A stretch of DNA of 64,000 nucleotides from Aplectana chamaeleonis (taxonomy: Eukaryota > Nematoda > Chromadorea > Rhabditida > Cosmocercidae): assembly GCA_029168955.1 (NCBI GenBank), contig JAPDOI010000138.1:914501-978500 (forward strand). Direction: 5' to 3'. The translations under genes and the position numbers were made by a program. Positions 36,661 to 46,369 of this stretch are shown here, in pieces. Under the pieces are notes generated by a model. The model worked only from the letters and a program-made list of their open reading frames with translations. It was not told the origin of the DNA and ran no database searches. Within the stretch, counting starts at the first letter, position 1; each line of letters opens with the position of its first letter.

Positions 36661-37371
36661 CCTGCGCGTTGAGCGAAGGGCTCGCTAAACAGCAGAGCAC
36701 GTCGTCTGCGCAAGAACATCCGCGGGTTGAATGATCCTAACGAGCTTCAGGGAGCGGCTGGCCAGGAAAACCAAGCGTTCGATTGGAAAGAGTAACTTCT
36801 GTTAATTGGTTGGAAACCTGTGTTCAATTGTTGTTTCCTTAATTGTAGATATTTTTGCAATTTCTGTTGAAGTATTTTGCTCGCCTTGTAAAAATGTGTT
36901 TTTTGCTAATAAATGTGGATTCAATATTTTCCTGGTACTAAATGACTGCCGGAGAGTGCTCAATGATGAGTCACACTCTGCGCAGGGAAACGAATCAATG
37001 CTGTGCGCGTCGCAACCGCGACTGCTCAGGCAAACTCAAATGTCGACAGCAGGTTTCTGAGGTGTCATCACAGAGAATATCAGCTGAGGACACGAAAAAG
37101 GAGTGATTTCGGCGCGAGAGAAACTGGTACCATGCCGAAAGGTCCAACTGAGGATCTTCTAGCGCCGGATTCAGAGACGGCGGCATGACTATCTGAAGCC
37201 TCGAAAGGTTCAGCTGTCGACCTGCTACAGCCGGATTTATGAATTTCGCTGTAGACATCCTATCGCCGGACCTTTAATGAGTGTGGCCACCTTCAAAATT
37301 CGGAGCAGTTAAACGAGCTGAACCATCGCAGAATTCAGAAACTATTGCTGTATTATTACTTTACCTACAGG
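36661..37371. other. Spacer with a dispersed repeat and a 61-bp tandem duplication
   Basis: No gene is identified. 36900-37050 is related to the tandemly duplicated segment at 44885-45400 (shared AGTGCTCAATGATGAGTCACA, shortened here, and GGGAAACGAATCAATGCTGTG). The stretch CAAACTCAAATGTCGACAGC at about 37030 is present in reverse complement near 44845. At 37138-37236 a ~61-bp unit (CGAAAGGT, then GACCTGCTA/GATCTTCTA, then GCCGGATT) occurs twice, with a more degenerate trace to 37275. Confidence 0.5.
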
Positions 37372-37518
37372 CTATAAAACGGCGAAATTCACATGGTTCC
37401 TACGCGTGCTGGTGCGGAGCGGAGGTTAGAGACAAAGAGAGAGCGGAGGGTAGACGGAGGCCCATGCGTCGCTCGCGCCGCCCGCGCCTCGAATGATGTG
37501 AATTACGCCGTTTTATAG
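37372..37518. mobile_element. Small TIR element (147 bp), MITE-like
   Basis: The ends are inverted repeats: CTATAAAACGGCG then AATTCACA on the left, and TGTGAATT then CGCCGTTTTATAG on the right. The interior is GC-rich and includes GGTGCGGAGCGGAGGTTAGA, which is also present at about 38510. No coding capacity and no certain target-site duplication. Confidence 0.6.
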
Positions 37519-38180
37519 AGTTTAGCTGTAATTGCAGCCGTCCCCATACTCAGCTGCCCTTAAGCATGGGCATTTCGGTTTTCTTTTTCTGCCTTAATTA
37601 TTATCGAGGTGTAACTCTTACCGACCTACATAATATTTGAGCTATTTCGCAGCTTCCAGTGGCCGACAGAAGAAAAAAAATAGTAACTGATTCTCTTTCG
37701 AGCCAATTCGACTTTAAGGGGTTTTTTGAAACTTTAAGCAAGAAATATACAGCAATTATACAAAAACCACGAGAATTAGGCAAAGTGTCTATATATAGAA
37801 CTTTTGAATATGTGATGGCAGGATTATGGTACTAAAACGAGTTAATAAAATTTCTCCAATGGGCGAAGATCGCAGTTTCCGGGACTTTTTCGAAACGGGA
37901 ACTCCTGGCATAGCTTCATTATCTGAGAATTTTCCCTCACCAAATCTCAAATTTGCGGGTGTTGGTATTATTCACAGTGTCTTCTCTGGTTATAACTATT
38001 TTCCTAATTGTGGAAAGAATTAACCACAAACCCTTGAAAAGTGCTGAAATCTAATCTCTGTAAAATGGTTGATAATTGGCAAAATGATTAGGTGTAGGCA
38101 GTAAGATAAATCGTTGTGCATTGATATCAAATTTGAAGTTGATTGGCGTTGGATGATGGAGATAGAATGGGAATCGTACC
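37519..38180. other. Anonymous spacer
   Basis: No gene supported. A 65-codon plus-strand open frame at 37826-38023 shows no recognisable feature. Confidence 0.35.
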
Positions 38181-38449
38181 TTCTAAACATTTCAAGAAAT
38201 GCTAAACTCGCTAAATTGAGAAAAAGTTCCGCGAACTCGATTTGGTACAAGGAATTAGCCCTCACATAGTTTAAATGTTTTAGGACCTTGAACAGAGTCG
38301 ATGGGTTGAAAGAAGGGAACTGTGTATTCAAGTATTTTTGGTCCGTTGAACCTCTCCCGACACTTCGATGTAAAATACGAAAGCAGGGATTTCGGGTAGC
38401 GCTATTAGATATAGAAAAAGTTGCGCCTACGAAAGGCATACCATATTCG
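38181..38449 (-). CDS. Possible internal exon of an unknown gene
   Basis: On the minus strand an acceptor-like TATCTTTTCAG precedes an open segment whose frame stays open for 147 codons to 38020; a candidate donor AAGGTACGA ends an exon of about 269 bp at 38181. The segment reads EYGMPFVG, later FRILHRSVGRGS and FKVLKHLNYV. It is the longest open frame in this window outside satellites and transposons, and its composition is not repetitive. I do not recognise a domain. It could be a fragment of a retroelement C-terminus, a host exon, or chance. No neighbouring exon was identified. Confidence 0.22.
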
Positions 38450-38463
38450 CTGAAAAGATACAT

Positions 38464-38912
38464 TTAGACCGTAAATCAGGTAAATTCTCGTGGTTTCGGC
38501 GCGGACAGGTGCGGAGCGGAGGTTAGAGACAGCGAAAGTGCCGAGGCCGACGGAGGCAGCAGGATCGCGCGCTCCGCACGTGCTCTGACCGATCAGAATT
38601 TCAATTTTTACAGAGGATACTCAGGGGAGAAAGCCCGCTGATCTACTCTCTGTGCGTGAGGTATCCTTCATAGTCCTCACCGCAGGCACGGAATGCTCGT
38701 GACGCTCGGAATGGGCGGTGGTCCATGAAACTTTTTACCGCGCGACACGCGCGGCACGGACAGGAAGCATTTACATATGAATTCCGCGGCAGAACCACAG
38801 ATGTCTAAAGGCATCGTCTAATCTCAGGGGTAAAATTTCGTACTATGGTCGGTCCACCGTGAATAGCAACTTGCCAAGCGCGAGATCTCGATCAAATAAG
38901 GGAGAAACTACA
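38464..38912. other. GC-rich spacer with a copy of the MITE interior
   Basis: 38505-38600 repeats the interior of the element at 37372-37518 (GGTGCGGAGCGGAGGTTAGA) without its terminal repeats. No gene is seen. Confidence 0.4.
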
Positions 38913-39052
38913 GAGGCCGGATTCATAATTGCGTTAACTCTGGGTTTTTCGACTTGGGTTGGGTTTAGCGCGTGCAGAAACGCGCTAATCCTGGCGCTGA
39001 ACCCAACCCAAATCCTTAAACCCAAAGTTAACGCAATGATGAATTCGGCCTC
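38913..39052. mobile_element. 140-bp hairpin element
   Basis: The sequence folds on itself almost completely. Left arm GAGGCCGGATTC, ATTGCGTTAACTC, GGGTTT, GGGTTGGGTTTAGCGC pairs with GCGCTGAACCCAACCC, AAACCC, AGTTAACGCAAT and GAATTCGGCCTC. Long stems and a short loop suggest a palindromic MITE; a miRNA-like precursor is an alternative that cannot be told apart from sequence alone. Confidence 0.65.
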
Positions 39053-41280
39053 AGGTAAAAAGTCGGCCCCGCCCCCAATACTAAAAAGCCTACATAACTG
39101 CGCGCACCGCCGCGAAAAGGGAACCAAGAGCTCTGCTATAGTCTATTTTGCCTATGAGCTTCGCCACATGAGTCAATTTTTCAGTTTGCAATGATTTCGG
39201 TCCCCTATTCGGAGCAAAACGCTTGATTATGCTTTTAGCAGCGTGCCGCCGCACTTCTGACCCAGACCAACGGCGCCTGAATGATATAAATTCAAATAGT
39301 TAGAAAAGTCGAGTTTTCTAATATTCGATTCAACCGGAAATTCCGAATTCTGATTTTTTCGAATGTTGGTTTCGCTCGGGAATTTTGATATTTGCTTTTT
39401 CAATCCTTCGATTCGTTCAGAAATTTGAATCTATTGGGTTCTGGAATATTTGGTTTGTTCGGAGAGCTTGAATAGTCGATTTTCTAAGTAGTCGGCCAAT
39501 TTTGTATCACTACATTCGAATGTTCGGATATTGAGAAAGAATGTGCAGAAAGTATTCAAGATCATCGGAAAAAAGCTATTTTTAATTCGAATATTCGGAT
39601 ATATTTTCTATAGTTGTGCTTTTTGACTTAGCGGACCGAATGAATGAATGAATGAATAAATTCGACTTCACATTTTTCGAATTAACGAATGAATGAATAT
39701 ATTAGACTTCAAAATTTTCGAATGAACGAATGAATGAATATATTCGACTCCCTATTTCGAATGAATGAATATCGAATATCGAATAATTTCGAATAAATGA
39801 ATTAATTTAACAACGGGCCAAGCGAATTCAGAGTTTTGCGACGCTACTGCTTTGAAGAGGCAGTTTTTAAGAATGGCATCGAAAGCTTTAGAACTGCTCA
39901 TTATTTTCAATATTCCGCTCAGGCAGGGTTCATGAGTGGCGGCACGCAAAATCGATACGCATCGTTTCTACACTAGCAGCTGTCCGATGCCACCCACAGC
40001 GGTTCTATTCATACAACACCAGCGCGTCACGAGCGGGCGTTTCGTTAGACCCCGTTCAGAGTTCATTCGCGTCGCGACGCGATGTCATAATCAGCCTACA
40101 TCTCGATCACGCTACGTCGCGTCGCGTCTTCGCTGAGTGTCCACAGTGAAGAGGCGCGATACATTCGAAATGACGCGCTTTCCCCTAGAACGATAGCGGT
40201 CTTAAAGCGAGATGGGAGTTGTTCGGCCCGCCACGCGCCAGCTATTCCATCAATGTTATTGTCTGAGTTGGGGATCATGTTCGCGGAAGTTCTGAATTAG
40301 GCGTGATTCCTAGCTTTTTTTCGCTCTTCGTGAATTTGTTACATCGACATTTTCTGCCCTAACGAGCATGAGCCGCAAAACTTGCTGCTATTTAATATTT
40401 ACTCCACCCCTTTGAGTATTACTCATTTTGCCACCTTTTCGTTTTTATTTCGTTTCCAAAAATCGATAAAAAAACAAAATCCAAATTAGCCATCGTCGAC
40501 AGCCATAGAAGCACCTTGACAAAGGTTGGGAAAAAATATAAAAAACTCGCTCTATTGAGAATTCCCGTGTTTATTTTGATTTAGCGCATATGTCGTGGGT
40601 TCAATTGCCCTATCAATTTTCGCGGCTTTAGCTTTGGCTGCTAAAAAATGCTCAGTCGGTACCCTGGATCTCCATCAAATTTCTGTTCAAACCTTGAAAA
40701 CCGCAAAGTTTTGCTGAAAACAAAAAAAGCGTCGGATAGAAGGCGATTTACACTTCCGACCAGTATTACCCTTACCAGAAGAAAATTCCGGTCCGCAATC
40801 ATGGACAAACGCTGTTGCAGCACGTAATGTGATGAAGTTGTGCTGGGACGAAGGTTGATCGTGCCAGGACTACGTGGTCCCACCAGTATTGTCATCGTGT
40901 GGCGTGCTGCCATAGCGGGTTTCTGCGATTGCGGAACAGAGATTCGCTCGGATGAAAGCACTTTTTCAAGTACTCGTCGAAAACAGATTTATTTTGAAAC
41001 ACATATCATCACTGGGAAGTTGAGGCGCTTCCATGTTTAATGAGGTTTGAGGCTGTGTGTGAGCTCATTACTCATCTGTTACGAATTACGATTAACGAGT
41101 TACGAGGATTTGAAAATTGCGATTTACGCAATTCAAAATTTCAGTTACGCACAGCCCTGACTCACACTTGTGATGGTGCACTGGCCTTTCAAAAAATTTC
41201 TGTGTAGGATCCGGTAATGGCTGTGTTAGATTATTCAAATATACTCGAAGATCGAATATGTTCGAATAATTGTCAGTGTT
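39053..41280. other. Anonymous, partly AT-rich DNA with TTCGAA/GAATGAAT-rich stretches
   Basis: 39290-39800 is rich in degenerate TTCGAAT and GAATGAAT words; ATTCGACTTCA and ATTCGACTCC phases suggest a decayed ~50-bp tandem repeat at 39640-39760. 39800-41150 has two unremarkable ~100-codon open frames and no recognisable protein. 41075-41150 contains repeated TTACGA words, also found at 56330-56440. Confidence 0.4.
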
Positions 41281-41445
41281 GATAGTCGATTTCGAATAAT
41301 AATCGAATATGAGGTTTTTTTCGATAGTCGATTTCGAATAATGATCGAATATCTGTTTTTTTCGATGGTCGATTTCGCATAATAATCGAAAATCGGGATT
41401 TTTCGATTACTCGATTATCGATTAAATAATCGAATAATTTATTCG
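41281..41445. repeat. AT-rich 41-42-bp tandem repeat, about four copies
   Basis: Units begin at 41281, 41323, 41364 and 41405 with GATAGTCGATTTCGAATAAT or close variants, followed by a T-run. The period again is 41-42 bp, but the sequence is unrelated to satellites A-C. Confidence 0.75.
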
Positions 41446-42097
41446 AATGTTTAATCGATTGCGAATATTCGAGCACAACTATAATATTTTCCAAGTATGC
41501 ATTTGTCTAAAATAGAAGACAGGTTTTCTAAAACAATCGTTCAGTCAAAAAAAAGAGAGAGAGACCTTGCTCGAATTTATTCACTCATTCCGAGATTTCA
41601 AAAACGCTGTATTCGAGTATTACATTAATCCGAAAATTTTAATAATGCCTCCTTCGAATTTATTCGTACATTCGTGAATTTTGAAGTGGTTATAATCGAA
41701 AAAAAAAACTTATTCATGAGAAAATTTTCTATAGTGGCTATCCGTATTACTCATTCATCTGAGGTGTTCTAAGAACGCGATATTTGAATTATTCCTTCAT
41801 TCAAAACCTAGCGACGATTGTCCATGTCTATTATGTAATCACATCATCAAAACTAGATCTAATGAAAATGAGGAGAATTCCTCGATTGTGATCTTCATAA
41901 AGTCTCCCATTGATTTGAAAATCTGGTGTGAGTTCTTCAGAATTTCTCAAGTATATGAATAAGTTCAAAAATAGATCACATACTCGATTCAATTGTTTTA
42001 CGTGCGAACATTTGTGCAAAAATCGAAGCAATTAATCGATTTCAAATTCCAAATAGTTTTCAAGTAATACACTTGTACAAATGAACAACTTTTTTGA
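41446..42097. other. AT-rich spacer
   Basis: Further degenerate TTCGAAT-type words. No gene, RNA or element end recognised. Confidence 0.35.
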
Positions 42098-42106
42098 TGG
42101 GTAATT

Positions 42107-42333
42107 ATGATGCAAGCTGAATTGAGACAAGTATTCGAAAAACAGACATTTGACTTAAACGAAAGCAAAGAATTCCCAACCAAGAAAAGAGCAACGAACG
42201 AAAGATTCCCCGGAAGAACAGAATACACGAGAGGCGAAAAATACAAAACCTCCAATGAAGCGAGAAGCAAAACAGTAAAAAATCACGACGAAATCGAATG
42301 TTCAAAAAAGAATGTTTCAAGATTCCAAATATA
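42107..42333 (+). pseudogene. Open segment interrupted by a transposon
   Basis: ATG at 42107 opens a Lys/Glu-rich frame (MMQAELRQVFEKQTFDLNES, then further charged residues) that reaches the left end of the 42339-44458 element without a stop and terminates within seven codons inside it. On the far side of the element, after one copy of the duplicated target, the same frame stays open for another 14 or so codons to TAA near 44516. This is compatible with a coding exon split by the insertion, but the protein is not recognised and chance openness of A-rich DNA is possible. Confidence 0.25.
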
Positions 42334-42338
42334 CCTGG

Positions 42339-44458
42339 GGTGGTAGTAAATGGTGTGTTAACCGCGAATAAACCGCCACCTCCAAGCCGCCAACATACCG
42401 CGAATTAAGTGCAGTAGAGCCGCCAAATTAACACGTATTAACCGCCACCTCCTGGCCGGCTACGAACCGCGAAATAGGTGCCACGGTTTGTTGCCGGTTT
42501 AACGAAAGCTGCTCTCTGCTTACACATACATTATGCGTGACCTTCGTCCGCATAAGTATTTTCTACACTTGGACACGAACGACGTTTACGGTGGAAAGAC
42601 GAGGGATCGGAAAGATTATACAAGTAATGCTATTTATTTTATTCATTAGGAAGAGCTTTTAAAGGGAACTTCGTAATATTTTGTTTGTTCGAAACACGAT
42701 CAAAATTTCCTTGTAAATCCTAATTCTCGTAATTTTTTCCACTCTCGAAAAGACATGTTAGATTAATCATTAGCCTCAATCAATCAATTGCGTGTGATCT
42801 GACAAAAGTTTGCATTTGTAGTAACTTTGTTAACTTTTTTTGATATTCTCAAACAAAAGTTTTTTTGAAAAACAAAAAATTTATCGGAAGGAAATTTCGA
42901 GTGAACGAAAATTTGAGAATTTCTGGATGAATTATTTACAAGGTTTCTTGAAAAGGTAACGCTAGGTGCGAAAAAGACATTCCGCAACTCGTCGACTAAT
43001 GCATAAATTCAAAGAATGTCCTGCATTCAACTGAAATGGATAGTTAAAAACCTATAAGAATGATGATAAACTAGATAGTCTATTTTCGTTCTTGAGAAAG
43101 AATTGTATTGTTTTTTTTTGGAAGTGTGCAACTCAAGTCTGGCGTCCGAGATTGGGGTAATGGTGTGGTTTCGGTCATTGATGCAGTTGAATTTGTGAAG
43201 TGTTTGCCGTCTTCTCAAAATGAAACTAATCCACCGCCCGCAGTTAGTGCTGAAAATATATAGAAACACTGTTACACACTCATATGCGCATCGTTTAAGG
43301 AAAAGATTTTGTACACATATTTCAAGGTAAGAATTTGAAACACTTCGAGTGGCTCTACCAATGCACCAAAGCAACTGCGTCGCGGACCCGCAAAAAAAAA
43401 TAAGGGGCCACGATGGCACTGATCTGGCAATGAAAGAGGAGTATTAGAATCTTGCAGAAAAAGGAGAACAAATTTAGTTGGTTCAGAAACAAGTTCGCAT
43501 TTCTTTCCCACAAAACTCGCCCGATACACCCCGACTAGCGCTGATTAATCATTACTAAAGCGTCAAATCACTTGAAAATCAGTGGCTTGCAAAATTTTCA
43601 CTTTTTTGCACTAAAAAAGTTGTGGAAACCCCTTCGAAACGCGAGCAAACAAATAATTCACTACATACTCCTCATAGCCTTTGCTATGCAATGAATTATG
43701 AAAATGAAACTAACCTGATAATAGCAAAGCGAATGAATTCCGGAAGAAATTAAACAAAAGCGGGAGAAGTGTCGGCGCTCGAAAAAAAATTACCAGCTGA
43801 TTAGGAGGGATTGATTAGTGCCACCAAAGAAGACGGCCAACGTGTTTCAGCAATGATCCTTGCTTTGTTTTTGATCCCGCATCGCCCGTTTCCCTGGCGG
43901 AAGCCGTTAAAAGACTATCCCTTGGAGCACCTTTCAGTTATAAAGATAGGGTGACGTCCTGGATCAAAATCGCTAACAGTGCTATCAAACTTCCTTAACC
44001 CTCTGCATTAATTAAACTCGTACTTGCCCTCAGTATAGATGGTCAAAACTGTTCCTACTGTATCTTGCTAACCGCATCCGAAAACTCCTCGGGAGGAGTT
44101 TTTCGTTAACCGCCAGTTCCTCTCGCATTTCAGCACTATTTCCGTGCTGTCTGCGAGAGTATGTTAAACGCGAACTTACCGCGAGGATGCCACATGGCGG
44201 AACTTTAGAGAAAAAACAGACCTGAAAACGTTTTGAAAAGGCTATTTTTCGTAACAAAGGTTACAATTTTCGCTTTTTCGAGGCGTTTTCATTGAAAGTG
44301 TATAAGAGGCCTACCACTGGGGGATGTTAGGGTGAAACTAGAGCGAGTTCCCTCTTAACTATCAAGAGTTATCATTACAATCTGGTGTGGTTAAACTCGC
44401 GTTTAACGCGAATTTAACTCCTGTTAACTCGCGTTTAACACACCCAATTACTACCACC
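42339..44458. mobile_element. 2.1-kb non-autonomous TIR transposon with 5-bp TSD
   Basis: Left end GGTGGTAGTAAATGG-TGTGTTAA and right end TTAACACACCCAATTACTACCACC are inverted repeats. CCTGG is present directly outside each end (42334-42338 and 44459-44463). Subterminal DNA is full of short repeats: ACCGCGAAT, AACCGCCACCTCC (about 42371 and 42440), and on the right CTCGCGTTTAAC twice. The interior has only small open frames with no transposase motif, so it is non-autonomous or decayed. The superfamily is not assigned; terminal G-runs leave one or two bases of ambiguity in the exact ends. Confidence 0.75.
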
Positions 44459-44463
44459 CCTGG

Positions 44464-44884
44464 TGTTCGAAAAATACGCATATAGAAATCCCAAGAGTCG
44501 GTAAAATAGTTGAATACTACTAAAATCTCTAGAACACTATTCGAGTAATAATTCCATTCAATACAAGGCCTGATTTGCGCGTTATCGCACAAAAACAGGT
44601 GTGCTTCACGAAAGACAACAAAAAAAAACAGGTTCTTCAATTGCGCAACCGACTGAATATTTGGTTGAGCATTCGGAGATTTGGACGATCAATCGTCACC
44701 GGCGGTAAGATGTGTTTCTTTGTCAACCTGCTGTGAACCTGCTATCGACAGGTCGATAGCAGGTCGATAACAGGTCCATGTTATTCTCCCGAAAGAACAT
44801 CCTCTCGCCGGTTGCTCGAGAAACAGGTGGTTCAACCTGCTGTCGACATTTGAGTTTGCCTGAGTGGGTGATCTGCACCCTCAG
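44464..44884. other. Spacer with short repeats
   Basis: 44725-44860 contains CAGGTCGATAGCAGGTCGAT and AACCTGCTGTCGACATTTGA; the latter is the reverse complement of sequence at 37030. No gene seen. Confidence 0.4.
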
Positions 44885-45400
44885 AACCACTCATCGACAA
44901 CAGAGAATTTTCAGAATGGCACTGTTGGATATTTCTTTTTAAATTGAGCTAATACGGATGATTTTTCTCAGCTAGGTGAGAATGCATTTTTTTTATAAAA
45001 CGTGGATCCGATACTTTCCTTGTATGCATTCCCGGAAGATTGCTCAATGATGAGTCACACCCTTCGCTTGGGAAACGAATAAATGCTGTGCGCGCCGCGG
45101 CCGCGCGCGCTGGCTGGGTGGTCTATAGCCGCGGAATCACTGACCGACAACAGGGAATTTTCAGAATGGCACTGTTAGATATTTCTTTTTAAATTGAGCT
45201 ATGTAATACGGAGGATTTTTCTCAACTAGGTGAAAGTGCATTTTTCTCATTAAACGAGGATGCGATACTTTTCTTTTATGACATGATTTTACATCCGCAT
45301 TCCCGGAAGAGTGCTCAATGATGAGTGGGAAACGAATCAATGCTGTGGGCGCCCGACCGCGCGCGCTGGCTGGGTGGTCTATAACCACTGAATTACTCAC
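44885..45400. repeat. Tandem duplication of a ~250-bp unit
   Basis: The unit starting near 44885 is repeated from about 45130. Landmarks in both are GAATTTTCAGAATGGCACTG, ATATTTCTTTTTAAATTGAG, GCATTCCCGGAAGA, GCTCAATGATGAGT and CGCGCGCTGGCTGGGTGGTC. A third, diverged partial copy is at 36900-37050. No coding capacity is apparent. Confidence 0.8.
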
Positions 45401-46361
45401 CGTAGTGTGAGAATAGGGTTAAGCAAACCAGGGGCAAACCACCCATAACGCTAACTCCTGTTCCGATTGTCTCTTGATGCTGATGCACCTATTCAGATAA
45501 CTGCTTTCTTTTCTGAGTCGACCAGCGTTCCGTCTCGCAATAGCAATATGTCAGAGAACACCCACGATGTTTACTCCTCTCCCATTTCGACCTTTGGTCT
45601 TTCAGATACAGGGCTTTCATAACTCTGACTCTCCAGTCCGTCTCCGCTCCTCTAATTCTACTCGGTTTTGGGGGACTGTGTTCGAGCGAGGAGTGCGTCG
45701 GAGAGAGGGGAGCAATAGCGTGGAGGGCGCGGAGAACCGAGAAATTGAAGGGAGACCATCGCCAAAACCGAGTTCATATAAAACTAAGAAAGAATGAGAG
45801 TCAAATCTCACACTTTTCCAGGTACAGAGACAGCTTGGAAGTCAGAATTACGACACAACTATACTGGTGATGTTCACTTTCGAGTTTCGCCGTTGATAGA
45901 GCATTCCTACTCTTTGGGTGGGCGAAATATGCCATAACTAGGTCAAGAAGTAACATTTTTCTGAACTGGAAAAGATTTTTTGGAATCAGGACGACGAGAG
46001 GAAGCGATTAGTGTTTTCGGATTCAGAAAGTAACCACTCACAAAGATTTTGACTCCTTTTAGGGAAAATAGGCCATAACTAGGTTAAGACTCGAGCTTTT
46101 CTAAAGTCTGAACATACAATCGGATCTCCTCATCGAGAGGAATCGAAAGGCTTTTTCACGTTCTCGAAAAGTCCGCTTCGAACGAAAAAGGCGTTTTCGA
46201 CGCGATTTCGCGTCGCCAACGAGCTTGGGACAGAAGGTATGGCCGAAATTGTATGTGGTTTACTTGTTGTACTTATTGAATCACCCACAGTGGAAATGGC
46301 CCAGCACCCTTGTTTCGGTGAAGAACAGTAAATACAAGGGCGGGTCCAACTTCTTACTCCG
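45401..46361. other. Spacer with a stem at 45661-45782
   Basis: CTCGGTTTTGG (45661-45671) and CCAAAACCGAG (45772-45782) form an inverted repeat around a GC-rich core that includes GAGGAGTGCGTCGGAGAGAG. The remainder includes two GCCATAACTAGGT repeats (about 45931 and 46069). No gene is recognised. Confidence 0.45.
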
Positions 46362-46369
46362 GTAGCGGC

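Noticed and set aside
37765..40300. Telomere-type TTAGGC repeats
   Set aside because: Only isolated hexamers are present, no tandem run.
40598..40611. tRNA B-box-like GGGTTCAATTGCCC
   Set aside because: No A-box at the right distance and no cloverleaf can be drawn.
40641..41040. Overlapping open frames suspected to be a decayed transposase
   Set aside because: No DDE/DDD motif or family signature could be read on either strand.
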